A stretch of 64,000 nt of DNA. Source: Mannheimia varigena. Its GTDB lineage: Bacteria; Pseudomonadota; Gammaproteobacteria; Enterobacterales; Pasteurellaceae. The notes under the pieces are model-generated. The model was given only the letters and a program-made list of their open reading frames with translations. It searched no databases and was not told where the DNA came from. How positions within the stretch are numbered: position 1 is the first letter of the stretch; each line of letters begins with the position of its first letter. The DNA lies in the NCBI RefSeq assembly GCF_013377235.1, contig NZ_CP016226.1, forward strand, positions 930,001 to 994,000. Reading direction: 5' to 3'. Shown here piece after piece: positions 49,314-59,106 of the stretch. The position numbers and the translations under genes were made by a program.

Positions 49314-51917
49314 TTACCACTGATAACGATAATTCGCTAATACGCTAAGTGGTTGTTTAAATTTGCTACCCGAAGTAACCGAAGCCTCTAAGCCTAAGCG
49401 GTGGTTACTGTTGCCTGCGGTTAAACCTAATGCACTTTGTACTCTGCCTTTATTTTCTGCCACATCAAATTGATATTGATTCACTCGCACTTTCGCATTA
49501 TTTGCTTTTTCCGCAATCGCATTCACTTCCGCATAAGTTTGTAGATTCCAACCACTATTCAGCGCAACGTCTTTTGCTACACGCACACCTGCACGAGCAG
49601 TAAATAGATTTAAACGGCTCTCATCAGCTTTGCCGTTAATGGTATGGTAGGCAAGCTGAGCTTGTGGTGTAACGCTCCAATCGTTGCTCAGCGCAAAACG
49701 TTTGCCGATTTCGCTGGAAAGACTAAACGCATTATATTTACGTTTCTCATCAACAAATTTTGTGGTTAAACGTTCATATTTGGCGATGTTATCCAGATAC
49801 CAGCCTTGTTCATTTGCAAAAGTTGCATATAAACCGACCGCTTGTGAGCGTAACTTGCCTTTGCCATATTCACTATTAAAATCCACATCAGCACGGCTTG
49901 CACCGACAAATCCACCTAAACGAAGATTGTCATTAATGGCACGATCCGCCCCAATTTGCAAGCTGTGAGAATCCATTTCAAAACCTGAAGATCGGCTATC
50001 TACCGCTACATTTTGGGCTTTGGCTTCACTACGGCTATTGTTATTTTTTACCCACACATTGCTAACTTTATCAGTTTTCAATTCGCCTAAACGTTGATGA
50101 ATACCTTGTAAATTTTGGCTAAGCAATACGCCTTGAGCTTGGCGGAGAGAGACAAGAGCGTTTGTTTTCTCACTTAAAGCTTTCAACCCAGGAGAAGCAG
50201 GCTGGCTAGGCTGTATTGGTTGAGGTTGTGTTGGTTGAACAACAACTGGTGGAGTTGAAGTGACAGGTTTTAGCTGAACAACTGGCTGAGTTGGTTCAGT
50301 AGGTGCTGGTGTTACAGGCTTAGCAGGAGGCGTAGGCTGAACTGAGTTATCTTTAACAGATTCAGCTTGGCGGTTTGCCAATACCCAATTTGTTCCCTCT
50401 TTGTTTAGACGGTAACGATATGCTCCCGCATCAACATAATCACGATCTTTCAAACTAAATTGAGCTTGACCCGTTTGCGTTTCAACTAAAGTAACTTTAC
50501 CATTCGCAGCATTTGGCTCATTTCCGCTATCTTTAATTCCCAATGTGAAATTACCGCTATCATCGCCTTTTACCACAATTTTATCGGATTTTTGGTTAGC
50601 AAGATCGGTGTTTAGATCGAAATGGCCGTTGCCGATCAAATAATCCGTAATCGTTAAAGTTTGAAATTGATTACCTGTTTTTTGCAATGAGGTTGTGGAA
50701 TTTGCCATTGCAAGCCCATTTAAATGGCTATCGCCATTTACCGTCCATTGGCTGTTTTTCATTGTAAGATCAACATTAGTATTAGCTTTCGTATCAATGT
50801 GAATATCTAATTCGTTGTCGTCGTTTTCATCCGAAGCATCTCTAATATTCGCAACTCTACCTGAGATCTTACTGCTCTCCACATTCACGGTGGTAGAATG
50901 ATCACGAGAAAGCGGCTCTGTATCTTCATCGGTATTCACAGCCACAAATAATTCTCTACCAGTCACATTACTATGGTTGATATTTATTACCCCATGACTA
51001 GCAATATAATCATCGTCTTCGTACCAATATGCGTCAGAAATTACAGCATAATTTGCATTTAAACTACTATGATTAATGTCTATTTTTCCTGTACCTAAAC
51101 TAGCAGCCATAGTTAGAATATCATTCGTTAAATCAATAGAACCCCGATTAAACTCAATGGAACTTCCCGATTCCCTTGTTTCTAACGCATATTGTAATGC
51201 TTTAGAGCCAGTGATATTTACATTTTCTAATACTACCCTTGCACTATCACGAGCTAAAACCCCCGATGATTCAGGCGATAATTCAATTTTATGATTTTTA
51301 GCTGTTACCGTTGAACTATCACTTCCCCAAATACCGACAGAGTCTCTACTCTTTAATATCACATCTGCAGAAGTTGTTACATTGCTTTCACCAGATACAT
51401 CAATAGCTATCAGTAGCGTTTTTTCATCTTCTGATTCTCCTGCTTGTAATCTAACACCTGAATCAATCTTAGCATTCGCATTTCTAATAGATACAACATT
51501 AGCATTGTGATAACCACTATTAGCAACAGTTGCTGTCGTGCCTGATGGAATATATAGACTAGCTTTTCTTTTGTACTCTATTTCAGCAAGGGAGAAAGCA
51601 TCTCTATCAGAATTACCAATCCCAATTAAAGAATTAGAACCACGAATATCATCATCAGGTGAAGGGATATTTTGGTAGTGCTGAGGAGTAACCGAAGCCT
51701 CTAGATCATCATTGTGCTTACCTAATTTAGTAGAATTAAGATACCAATAATATTCGGTGTTAGTCTTACCATCAGCTGTCGTAATACCAGAATGTAATGT
51801 TGAGTAATAACAATCTGAACTTACCGTGCAAGTATGATTAACTACATCTGCGTGAGCATATTGCCCTGCTAATGCAAGACTTAATGCACTTAATTTAAAT
51901 AATGTTGTCTTTTTCAT
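49314..51917 (-). CDS. Type V autotransporter, pertactin-like
   Basis: Protein of 867 residues. It has a signal peptide (MKKTTLFKLSALSLALAGQYAHA) and a beta-helix-like passenger rich in Asn, Ser, Thr and Asp (about 25-490) with an autochaperone region (ATTSLQ..., LIGNGHFDLNTDLANQKSDK, then YRYRLNKEGTNWVLANR). A Pro/Thr/Gln-rich linker (about 535-590) leads to a C-terminal 12-strand beta-barrel ending in YRYQW. I see no serine-protease GDSGS motif, so it is not a SPATE or IgA protease. The passenger's only cysteine pair (HTCTVSSDCYY) is near its start. An adhesin role is likely but inferred. Confidence 0.88.
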   Translation of the reverse strand: MKKTTLFKLSALSLALAGQYAHADVVNHTCTVSSDCYYSTLHSGITTADGKTNTEYYWYLNSTKLGKHNDDLEASVTPQHYQNIPSPDDDIRGSNSLIGIGNSDRDAFSLAEIEYKRKASLYIPSGTTATVANSGYHNANVVSIRNANAKIDSGVRLQAGESEDEKTLLIAIDVSGESNVTTSADVILKSRDSVGIWGSDSSTVTAKNHKIELSPESSGVLARDSARVVLENVNITGSKALQYALETRESGSSIEFNRGSIDLTNDILTMAASLGTGKIDINHSSLNANYAVISDAYWYEDDDYIASHGVININHSNVTGRELFVAVNTDEDTEPLSRDHSTTVNVESSKISGRVANIRDASDENDDNELDIHIDTKANTNVDLTMKNSQWTVNGDSHLNGLAMANSTTSLQKTGNQFQTLTITDYLIGNGHFDLNTDLANQKSDKIVVKGDDSGNFTLGIKDSGNEPNAANGKVTLVETQTGQAQFSLKDRDYVDAGAYRYRLNKEGTNWVLANRQAESVKDNSVQPTPPAKPVTPAPTEPTQPVVQLKPVTSTPPVVVQPTQPQPIQPSQPASPGLKALSEKTNALVSLRQAQGVLLSQNLQGIHQRLGELKTDKVSNVWVKNNNSRSEAKAQNVAVDSRSSGFEMDSHSLQIGADRAINDNLRLGGFVGASRADVDFNSEYGKGKLRSQAVGLYATFANEQGWYLDNIAKYERLTTKFVDEKRKYNAFSLSSEIGKRFALSNDWSVTPQAQLAYHTINGKADESRLNLFTARAGVRVAKDVALNSGWNLQTYAEVNAIAEKANNAKVRVNQYQFDVAENKGRVQSALGLTAGNSNHRLGLEASVTSGSKFKQPLSVLANYRYQW

Positions 51918-51985
51918 ATTGTTTATTCCTATTCTATTAGTAAAACAAGCGGTCAAATTTCCCTAAAAATTTGCAAATCAACGAA

Positions 51986-52013
51986 ATAAGGCGAACCCTT
52001 AGGTTCGCCTTAT
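51986..52013 (-). terminator. Terminator after dolP
   Basis: Perfect 12-bp stem (ATAAGGCGAACC with GGTTCGCCTTAT, 51986-51997 and 52002-52013) with a four-base loop, directly after the dolP stop. Confidence 0.8.
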
Positions 52014-52016
52014 CAA

Positions 52017-52607
52017 TTATTGTGCATAGCTAAATACTTTAACAACTTTTGTTACACCACTCACGTTGCGAGCCGCTTCTGCTGCTGCATCGGCCTGAGC
52101 TTGGCTCACTTTTCCCATTAGGAAGACTTCGCTGTTTTCGGTAACCACTTTTACTTCTGTTGCTTTTACTTCGCCATTCACTAATAGCTTAGATTTAACT
52201 TGAGTGGTAATCCAGCTATCTTGTGTAATCTGTCCAAAGCCGATTTTTTCGCCTTGTCGGATTTCGTTATAAATTTCCGTTACCCCTTCTGCTCCTGCGG
52301 CGAGGTTTTTAGCATTTTCCACTACATCCATACTTGGTGCTTGACCAATTAATAACACCTTACCGTTGTAAGCCACTACATTAATGCGGGCTTCTTGTTT
52401 AATTTGTTCGTCTTTATTGATGTTGTAAGCCACTTTTTCTTCTAAAATTTCATCATCAACCTGTGTGCCTGTTGAGCGTGGGTCAGTAGCCACTTTGGTT
52501 GCCACTGCTGCTGAAGTTACTACTGCGGTGGTAATACAGCCTTGTAAAGACAGGAAGCCTAAAGTGAGTAAACCTGCTTTAAGCAGTTTTTTTGCTAAAT
52601 ACGTCAT
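52017..52607 (-). CDS. dolP: BON-domain outer-membrane lipoprotein DolP (YraP)
   Basis: Protein of 196 residues with a lipoprotein signal (LLTLGFLSLQGC lipobox at about residue 23). Two BON domains follow (about 48-115 and 125-195), each with the VNVxxxxGxVxLxGxV-type pattern seen in INVVAYNGKVLLIGQA and VKVVTENSEVFLMGKV. DolP supports outer-membrane integrity and BamA function. It is last in lpoA-yraN-diaA-dolP, the E. coli order. Confidence 0.93.
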   Translation of the reverse strand: MTYLAKKLLKAGLLTLGFLSLQGCITTAVVTSAAVATKVATDPRSTGTQVDDEILEEKVAYNINKDEQIKQEARINVVAYNGKVLLIGQAPSMDVVENAKNLAAGAEGVTEIYNEIRQGEKIGFGQITQDSWITTQVKSKLLVNGEVKATEVKVVTENSEVFLMGKVSQAQADAAAEAARNVSGVTKVVKVFSYAQ

Positions 52608-52616
52608 AATCTCTCC

Positions 52617-53201
52617 TTACGAGAAAAGTAAATGGTCGATAAGTTCACAGAGTAAATTAGTATAAAAATGATGGCTTTCAATCACTCTCAACTCATTGGT
52701 TGAGGGAGCTGAAATTTCAATATCACTTTCATCTAATAACCCGAGTGTGTGGTCATTATTACTTCCTGTTAAAGCAATAATATCTAAATCTAAATGTTGA
52801 TTTTTAGCCGTATGAATGGCTTGCAATATACACTCTTCATTTCCCACAGGCGAAAAAACAATGAAGAGATCACCCTCTTTTGCAACCGCTTGTAATTGTT
52901 TTTTATAAATTGAATCTAGCTCATTATCTTGTGCAAAAACGCCGGCTAATATGCCGTTAATTTGTAATTGCACCGCAGAAAAGCTCGGTCTTGCCAGCTC
53001 ATAGCGATGAATTAAGTGGCTAACCAGCAGAGCCGCATTGCCGTAAGAACGCCCGTGCCCGCACACAATCACTTTATCGCCACGCAATAAACACGCCACA
53101 ATGCGGTTTGCTGCTTCACTCAATTTAGTCGGCAATAATTCTGCTGCAGAAATTTGGGTTTGTATACTTTCGGTAAATCTATCCTGGATTTTATTTAACA
53201 T
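52617..53201 (-). CDS. diaA: DnaA initiator-associating protein DiaA
   Basis: Protein of 194 residues with a sugar-isomerase (SIS) fold similar to GmhA. Typical segments are VIVCGHGRSYGNAALLVSHLIHRYELARPS and LFIVFSPVGNEECI. DiaA tetramers bind several DnaA molecules and promote initiation-complex assembly at oriC. Its place between yraN and dolP supports DiaA rather than the heptose isomerase GmhA. Confidence 0.9.
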   Translation of the reverse strand: MLNKIQDRFTESIQTQISAAELLPTKLSEAANRIVACLLRGDKVIVCGHGRSYGNAALLVSHLIHRYELARPSFSAVQLQINGILAGVFAQDNELDSIYKKQLQAVAKEGDLFIVFSPVGNEECILQAIHTAKNQHLDLDIIALTGSNNDHTLGLLDESDIEISAPSTNELRVIESHHFYTNLLCELIDHLLFS

Positions 53202-53207
53202 CTTAAT

Positions 53208-53579
53208 CTAACCTAAAAAGTTAGGAATCCATAATGGGGATTGGCTTCCATCAAAAGCAACCACATCAAAGCGGCAATTTGCAGTTTCTAAACTTTGATG
53301 TTGTTTGAGTAGCCACATATTCGCCGCATTTTGCCATTTTTGTTGTTTTCGGTAATCAATGCTTTCAACTGCCGAACCATAACGATCACTTTTACGCTGA
53401 CGAACTTCGACAAAAACAATCGTTTGTCCGTCTTGCATAATCAAATCCAGCTCTCCGCCTTTAAAATGTTGGTTAGCGGCAACAAAACGAAGCCCTTGCT
53501 GTTCTAAAAACACTCGGGCTTTTTGTTCATAAAAAGAGCCTTGTTCTCGTTTATTAATAAGCCTGTTGAATAGCCCCAT
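53208..53579 (-). CDS. yraN: YraN/UPF0102 nuclease-like protein
   Basis: Protein of 123 residues with a small restriction-endonuclease-like fold: the core motif [20 protein letters not shown] (about residues 42-61) has the D...EVK-type acidic residues. The function is not established; a Holliday-junction or recombination role is often suggested. I chose ATG 53579 (MGLFNRLIN), which starts inside the end of lpoA (26-bp overlap). Confidence 0.88.
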   Translation of the reverse strand: MGLFNRLINKREQGSFYEQKARVFLEQQGLRFVAANQHFKGGELDLIMQDGQTIVFVEVRQRKSDRYGSAVESIDYRKQQKWQNAANMWLLKQHQSLETANCRFDVVAFDGSQSPLWIPNFLG

Positions 53580-55275
53580 TTTGATATTGCAACCAAGATA
53601 AACTACGTTCAATATTACAATTTTGTCCGGCTTTCAATTCTCCGGTTAAACCTGAAATTTTATAGCCCGGAATATGACGGAACTCGTTAAACTTCGTAGC
53701 AAGCGACCACGCATCAGCTCCCATTGCATATAAACGCATCATTGAGAAATCACTATTGGCTAAATTTTCTGCTTTTTGGTATTCATTTGAAGTAGTATCT
53801 GCCAATAACGGCACTTCACTAAATTTTACACCTTCCATTGCCGTATAGAAATCAATGCCATTATTTGGCGAGTTACTGCGCGATGAAGTATAAATGGCTA
53901 AGCGTTCTTTTAAATTAGAACTATCAATAGCTTGTTTAATTTCTACCACTTGTTCTGCACCGCCTAATACATACAAACCGGCTTTAGTTACGCCTGCATT
54001 TTGAATAGATGCAACAGAATCAAGCGGTTGGTTGTAATAACGCACATCAGCATCAGTGCCACTTAGCTGACGCCAACGTTTTGCAAAAGCTTCTGCTGAG
54101 CGATTACCAAAATCATCTTGTGGGGCTGCAACGATAGCCACTCGATGACCATCACGGTACATTTTTTCCGCCCCTGCTTGAGCTTCAGACTCCGGCGATA
54201 AGCCGTAGTAACAGACTTGAGCAATATTGCGTGCGTTTTCCGTTGCATTTAGTGCTAACACGTTAATATTTTGAATTTCTGGGCTCAATAGCATTTCATC
54301 TACCCGAGATTTCAGCAACGGTCCAACAATAATATTTGCCCCTTGTTGTTTTGCTTGGGTAATTAATGAATTTACATCAGATGAGCCTGTATCAAACGTC
54401 TGAACTGCTGTCGGGTCATCTGCTTTCGCATCATTAAAACCGCGCTGAATAATATCACCTAAAATTTGAGCATCGCCACTGAGCGGTAATAACAATGCAA
54501 CGCTATTTAATTGTGTTTGCTGGAAGTTATTTACCCCTTGCAATTCACTTGGCATAACCGTAACCGCGCTGTGGTTTGGATATTGGTTTTTCCAATTATT
54601 AATTGCCTGTGGCATTTGAGCAGGCGTAGTTACATTTTGGTTATAAATATTAATTAACGCCAACCAACCCGCAAGCTCCATTTCGCCAGCTTCAGGCACG
54701 GTTCTTTCAAGCATACCACGATTAGCATCACGCAAGGTTTGCCAAATAATATCATTATTCTCTTGACGTTCGCGGTTCATTCGGAAATAGCCGTTTAATT
54801 GTGATCTCGCACGTACAATACCAATTGCGTCATTCTGATTTGCTGCAATACGAGCTTGCGTTTGAATATAACGTAAACGCTGTGCAGGACTTAATAAAGA
54901 TGGTTGAACCGCTTTTAATTGGCTAATCGCTATTTCATTTTTACCTTGTAAAGCCGCAAGCTGTGCAGAAACTAACGCATACTCTAATTTCTGTACTTCA
55001 TTCATTTCAGCTACTTGAATTTCACTAAAGGTATTTTGTGCTTCATATTCTTTGTTTTCATCAATTAATTTACGCACAGCGAGAAGCTGGTATGAAATTT
55101 TATCTTCTTTAGCTTTAGTTTGATCGGCTTTATTGATATAGAACTCTGAGCTTGAATAAGCCTCATCTTTGATGGATTCGGTGATTGGGTTTACCGATGT
55201 ACAGGCAGAAATGAATAATGCAATTGCAGTTGGCACAAATGCCTTTTTCATTGTTTGGTTTAAAATAGTTGCCAT
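53554..55275 (-). CDS. lpoA: Penicillin-binding protein activator LpoA
   Basis: Outer-membrane lipoprotein of 573 residues. The signal ends in the lipobox ISAC (about residue 25). An N-terminal TPR-like helical domain (about 35-250) is followed by a periplasmic-binding-protein-like domain beginning [16 protein letters not shown]. LpoA reaches through peptidoglycan to stimulate PBP1A. I chose ATG 55275, which has GAGGAAAA upstream; an internal ATG at 55251 would also leave a valid signal peptide. It is divergent from rsmI and heads lpoA-yraN-diaA-dolP. Confidence 0.94.
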   Translation of the reverse strand: MATILNQTMKKAFVPTAIALFISACTSVNPITESIKDEAYSSSEFYINKADQTKAKEDKISYQLLAVRKLIDENKEYEAQNTFSEIQVAEMNEVQKLEYALVSAQLAALQGKNEIAISQLKAVQPSLLSPAQRLRYIQTQARIAANQNDAIGIVRARSQLNGYFRMNRERQENNDIIWQTLRDANRGMLERTVPEAGEMELAGWLALINIYNQNVTTPAQMPQAINNWKNQYPNHSAVTVMPSELQGVNNFQQTQLNSVALLLPLSGDAQILGDIIQRGFNDAKADDPTAVQTFDTGSSDVNSLITQAKQQGANIIVGPLLKSRVDEMLLSPEIQNINVLALNATENARNIAQVCYYGLSPESEAQAGAEKMYRDGHRVAIVAAPQDDFGNRSAEAFAKRWRQLSGTDADVRYYNQPLDSVASIQNAGVTKAGLYVLGGAEQVVEIKQAIDSSNLKERLAIYTSSRSNSPNNGIDFYTAMEGVKFSEVPLLADTTSNEYQKAENLANSDFSMMRLYAMGADAWSLATKFNEFRHIPGYKISGLTGELKAGQNCNIERSLSWLQYQNGAIQQAY

Positions 55276-55349
55276 TGTATTTTCCTCGATAGAATATAAT
55301 GTGCTAAATTTAATGATGAAATCTTACTTATCAAATGAGCTAAAAGCAA

Positions 55350-56222
55350 ATGAAAAACAGACAAAATTCAACAGAGATCAATCCTGACTACGGAACGCTC
55401 TATATTGTTGCCACGCCAATCGGTAATCTGGGCGATATTACTCAGCGGGCATTAGACACTTTCGCTACAGTTGATTTAATTGCCGCAGAAGACACTCGCC
55501 ACAGTGGCTTACTGCTTAGTCATTACGGCATCAAAAAGCCGTTTTTTGCCCTGCACGACCACAATGAACAGCAGAAAGCGGTCGTTTTAGTGGAAAAATT
55601 AGCAAAAGGCGAAAATATCGCCTTAATTTCAGATGCCGGCACACCACTAATTAGCGACCCCGGTTTCCACCTCGTTCGCCACTGCCGCCAAGCAGGGTTA
55701 AAAGTGGTACCGGTGCCGGGGGCTTGTGCCGCTGTAACCGCACTTTGTGCCTCCGGCATAGCATCAGACCGTTTCTGTTTTGAAGGGTTCTTACCTGCTA
55801 AAACAAAGGCTCGTTGCGATAAATTAGCGGAATTAGAAAATGAGCCTCGCACGTTGATTTTTTATGAATCCACCCATCGCATTTTAGACACCTTGGCAGA
55901 TATGAAGCAGGTCTTTGGCGAAGAGCGTTATGTGGTGATGGCTCGTGAAATTACTAAAACGTGGGAAACCATTCACGGCGAGCAACTCGGCAATTTAATT
56001 GAATGGCTAAATGAAGACAGCAACCGCATTAAAGGCGAGATTGTGCTGATTGTTGAAGGAAAACAGCAAAATCTTGAGGAAGAATTTTCCAGCCAAGCAA
56101 TCAAACTGCTTGAACTCCTCTGCCAAGAATTGCCACTGAAAAAAGCGGCAGCGATTGTGGCAGAAACTTTTGGTTATAAGAAAAATGCGTTGTATCAGTA
56201 TGGTTTAGAGCATTTTGAATAG
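55350..56222 (+). CDS. rsmI: 16S rRNA (cytidine-1402-2'-O) methyltransferase RsmI
   Basis: Protein of 290 residues of the tetrapyrrole-methylase fold. The motifs [41 protein letters not shown] and [11 protein letters not shown] are diagnostic. It uses S-adenosylmethionine to methylate C1402 in the ribosomal P site. It is divergent from lpoA, as in E. coli, and convergent with the peroxidase gene through a shared hairpin. Confidence 0.97.
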   Translation: MKNRQNSTEINPDYGTLYIVATPIGNLGDITQRALDTFATVDLIAAEDTRHSGLLLSHYGIKKPFFALHDHNEQQKAVVLVEKLAKGENIALISDAGTPLISDPGFHLVRHCRQAGLKVVPVPGACAAVTALCASGIASDRFCFEGFLPAKTKARCDKLAELENEPRTLIFYESTHRILDTLADMKQVFGEERYVVMAREITKTWETIHGEQLGNLIEWLNEDSNRIKGEIVLIVEGKQQNLEEEFSSQAIKLLELLCQELPLKKAAAIVAETFGYKKNALYQYGLEHFE

Positions 56223-56225
56223 GTT

Positions 56226-56272
56226 ACAAGCGGTAATATTTGGTAAAAAATTTGCAAAATATTACCGCTTGT
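56226..56272. terminator. Uptake-signal inverted pair between rsmI and ccp
   Basis: Perfect 16-bp stem (56226-56241 with 56257-56272, arm starting ACAAGCGGTAATA) made of two opposing uptake cores, placed four bases after the rsmI stop. It serves as a shared terminator for two convergent genes. Confidence 0.8.
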
Positions 56273-56285
56273 CAGTTTGCAATAA

Positions 56286-57695
56286 TTACTTCATTTTTTC
56301 ATTAGTGAGTAACTTACCTTCGTATTCCCCGGTTAAAGACTCAAGGAATGAGACAATTTCGTTTAACTCTGTATCCGTGAAGTTTTTATTGCTTTGATAT
56401 TTGCCCATAATACGCACCGCTTCTTTTAAGTCTTTTGCACCGGCATCGTGCATATAAGGTGCGGTCAAAGCAACATTACGCAAAGTTGGTACTTTGAAAC
56501 GGTGCATATCGTGCGGATCTTTAGTATGAGCATAACGACCTTGATCCGCATCAGTCATTGCCGTGCCACGATCTTTAAAGTAATCGCCATACAAGCCCAT
56601 ATATTCAAAGGATTGCCCGCCCATTAAGCTACCGGTGTGGCAAGTATCACATTTTGCATTTTTGAAATGTTCGTAGCCTCGTTTTTGCTCCGCCGTTAAG
56701 GCATTTTCATCACCTTTTAAGAACTTATCGAACGCACTATTTGGAGTTAATAAGGTTTTCTCAAATTCACCGATTGCATCAGTTAGATTTGCTTCGGAAA
56801 TCTGTGGATAAACTTCAAAGAAACGTTTTTTGAACTCTTCATCTTTATCAAATTTCGCTACAATTTCGTCCCAGCTCTTCGATCCCATTTCGACAGGATT
56901 GGTTGGTGGACCGCTTGCTTGATCGGCAAGCGTTTTCGCACGCCCGTCCCAGAATTGCCATTTGTTTAATGCGGCATTAAATACGGTTGGAGCATTAATG
57001 CCACCTTTTAGTCCGTGAATCCCTTCCGCTACCGGTAAATTATCTACGCCGGCTTGTGCTAGTAAGTGGCAAGAGTGGCAACTGATAGAACCATCTGCCG
57101 ATAAACGACCATCTAAGTAAAGATCTTTACCCAATGCCACTTTTTTAGGGTTGGTTGGTAAGCTGTTTGGAATAGGTTGCACAAGGTTTTTCGCATTTAC
57201 GCCTTCCCCCCCTTCTGGTAAGAAATGTGTTTTACGTTGCTCTTCGATCCAATCTAAAATCACTTTCTGTTCTGCTTCATCAGGGCGAGATCCCCAGTGA
57301 ATATGGATATATTTCGCCGCAGGCATCTCATCGTTACGAATAACTTGCTCAAGTTTCGCTAAATCTGCCTCAGATAATTTACTTGGATCTTTCATTCCTT
57401 CAATCATCTGATCTAAACGGAAAAAACGATTTCCGGTTTCAATATCACTCGCAATAATTTGATTTGCAATAGGGAATTTCGCGTAGCCCGGCAGTTCAGC
57501 ATTCTGTGAATGGCAATATTGACAGCCATTTTTATACATTACACCTAATACCGATTTATGCGATTGCGGTAATTCTGCCGCAGTTGTCGCCATTAATTTT
57601 TCTGAATTCGCTTTATCAAAATACGTTGCGTATCCCACTAACCCAAAATATCCGATAGCAGCTAAAGCAAGCCCTGAAAATAGATATTTCTTCAT
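56286..57695 (-). CDS. ccp: Tri-haem cytochrome c peroxidase (YhjA/Ccp type)
   Basis: Protein of 469 residues with an N-terminal membrane anchor (FSGLALAAIGYFGLVGYATYF). Three haem-binding CxxCH motifs are present: CQYCH (about residue 59), CHSCH (about 203) and CDTCH (about 348). The extra N-terminal haem distinguishes the quinol-linked YhjA type from classical two-haem peroxidases. It reduces H2O2 in the periplasm with electrons from the quinol pool, allowing peroxide respiration without oxygen. I chose ATG 57695, preceded by AAGGGG. An FNR-like site lies upstream at 57765-57778. Confidence 0.93.
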   Translation of the reverse strand: MKKYLFSGLALAAIGYFGLVGYATYFDKANSEKLMATTAAELPQSHKSVLGVMYKNGCQYCHSQNAELPGYAKFPIANQIIASDIETGNRFFRLDQMIEGMKDPSKLSEADLAKLEQVIRNDEMPAAKYIHIHWGSRPDEAEQKVILDWIEEQRKTHFLPEGGEGVNAKNLVQPIPNSLPTNPKKVALGKDLYLDGRLSADGSISCHSCHLLAQAGVDNLPVAEGIHGLKGGINAPTVFNAALNKWQFWDGRAKTLADQASGPPTNPVEMGSKSWDEIVAKFDKDEEFKKRFFEVYPQISEANLTDAIGEFEKTLLTPNSAFDKFLKGDENALTAEQKRGYEHFKNAKCDTCHTGSLMGGQSFEYMGLYGDYFKDRGTAMTDADQGRYAHTKDPHDMHRFKVPTLRNVALTAPYMHDAGAKDLKEAVRIMGKYQSNKNFTDTELNEIVSFLESLTGEYEGKLLTNEKMK

Positions 57696-57764
57696 AATAA
57701 ACCCCTTAATAATCAATAATAGGTACAGGAGATTTTATTATGAGCCAAAACATCCACTAATATT

Positions 57765-57778
57765 TTGAGTAGGATCAA
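57765..57778. promoter_or_regulatory. Candidate FNR site upstream of the peroxidase gene
   Basis: TTGAG-TAGG-ATCAA matches the FNR consensus TTGAT-N4-ATCAA at 9 of 10 positions. It is centred about 77 bp before the start codon. FNR activation is known for the E. coli counterpart yhjA. Confidence 0.55.
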
Positions 57779-57865
57779 TAGATTTAATTTACTTAAACTA
57801 TAGTAACAATAGGTAATAGTCGATAAATGTGCAAAAAAATCTCAAAATTCGACCGCTTGTGTTGG

Positions 57866-59026
57866 CTATTTTGCCGTTTTTCGTCGCAAATTGCGGTAGG
57901 CATAAACCAAAAGAGTCAGCATTACTAACAGATAAAACGGTAATAATTGAATGGAAATAGCGTTTGCGATCAAACCAAACAGCGGTGGTAGTAAAAGCAC
58001 ACCCACGTAGGCACTTGCCATTTGAATACCGATTACTGCCTGAGATTTATCTTCCCCGAAAAATTCAGGTGTGGAATGGATTAAACACGGGAAAATAGGG
58101 GCACAACCTAGCCCGATAATAATTAAGCTGACAAGGGTTACATATTTTCCAAAAGGTAAACAAAGCATTGCAATACCGATCAGAATTAAACCAAAACCCA
58201 GTTTAATCATTTGATGATTATTTAATTTTAACGTGAGAAAGCCGCTAATGCCTCGCCCAACAGTAATGCCGATAAAAAAGATACTGCCAAAGGCAGCAGC
58301 TTGTTCTAAGCCAACCTCTTTTACCATCACAAAATAGCTACTCGCCCAAAGCCCGGCAGTTTGTTCTACACCACAGTAGCCGATAAAGGCTAAAATGCCG
58401 TACTTCACACCCGGTAGTTTAATTGCTTCTTTTAGGCTGACCGGTTTTGCGGCTTCATTCATTTCCGCAGCGGTTTTCTTGCGAGATTTCCAAAAAGGTA
58501 GAGAACAAAATAAGATAACCGTTAGCCCGATTTGTAATAGAGAAATCGTGTAATAGCCACCTTCCCAGCCTCGACCTTGCAAGAGTGCAATACCTAAAAT
58601 ATGCGGACCAATAGATGCTCCTACGCCCCACATACAATGCAGCCAGCTCATATGTCGGCTGGCGTAATGAACTGCTACATAATTATTCAACGCTGCATCA
58701 ACTGCCCCAGCTCCTAAGCCGTAAGGAATTGCCCATAGGCACAAAACCCAGAAAGAATCACTTATCGAAAAACCCCATAATGCGAGAGCAGTTAAAGCAA
58801 CACTGATTACCATCACTTTGCCTGTGCCGAGATGGTAGGTGAGCTTATCCGACATCAGGCTTGAGGTAATAGTCCCAATCGACATAATCATTGAAACCAC
58901 GCCCGCATAAGAAAGCGGCACAACAAGCTCTTGATGCATTGAAGGCCAAGCTGAGCCTAAAATAGCATCAGGCAAGCCTAAACTGATAAAACAGAGATAA
59001 ATAATCGCAAGGAGAAGATTTGTCAT
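57866..59026 (-). CDS. MFS transporter of the fucose-permease-like group
   Basis: Protein of 386 residues with 12 predicted helices. The N-terminal CFISLGLPDAILGSAWPSM and IPYGLGAGAVDAALNNYVA segments are typical of the FucP/YfkF-like MFS branch. The conserved GxGxGxxxxxxN element suggests sugar or small organic substrates, but these cannot be named. It is flanked by putP upstream and ccp downstream in the same direction; putP ends in a terminator, so it is probably expressed from its own promoter. An uptake core lies on each side (about 57851 and 59034). Confidence 0.8.
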   Translation of the reverse strand: MTNLLLAIIYLCFISLGLPDAILGSAWPSMHQELVVPLSYAGVVSMIMSIGTITSSLMSDKLTYHLGTGKVMVISVALTALALWGFSISDSFWVLCLWAIPYGLGAGAVDAALNNYVAVHYASRHMSWLHCMWGVGASIGPHILGIALLQGRGWEGGYYTISLLQIGLTVILFCSLPFWKSRKKTAAEMNEAAKPVSLKEAIKLPGVKYGILAFIGYCGVEQTAGLWASSYFVMVKEVGLEQAAAFGSIFFIGITVGRGISGFLTLKLNNHQMIKLGFGLILIGIAMLCLPFGKYVTLVSLIIIGLGCAPIFPCLIHSTPEFFGEDKSQAVIGIQMASAYVGVLLLPPLFGLIANAISIQLLPFYLLVMLTLLVYAYRNLRRKTAK

Positions 59027-59062
59027 AATGTTACAAGCGGTTGTTTTTAATAAAACTTTTAC

Positions 59063-59099
59063 AAAAAAGTGGCTTAAGGATCTCCCTAAGCCACTTTTA
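59063..59099 (-). terminator. Terminator after putP
   Basis: Twelve-bp stem AAAAGTGGCTTA/TAAGCCACTTTT with further inner pairing and a T run on the minus strand, ending 8 bp from the putP stop. Confidence 0.9.
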
Positions 59100-59106
59100 T
59101 TTTATG

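Noticed and set aside
49314..51956. Phase-variable simple repeats in or before the autotransporter
   Set aside because: No homopolymer of eight or more, and no tandem tetramer or pentamer run in the promoter or the coding region; the proline-rich linker is not a nucleotide repeat.
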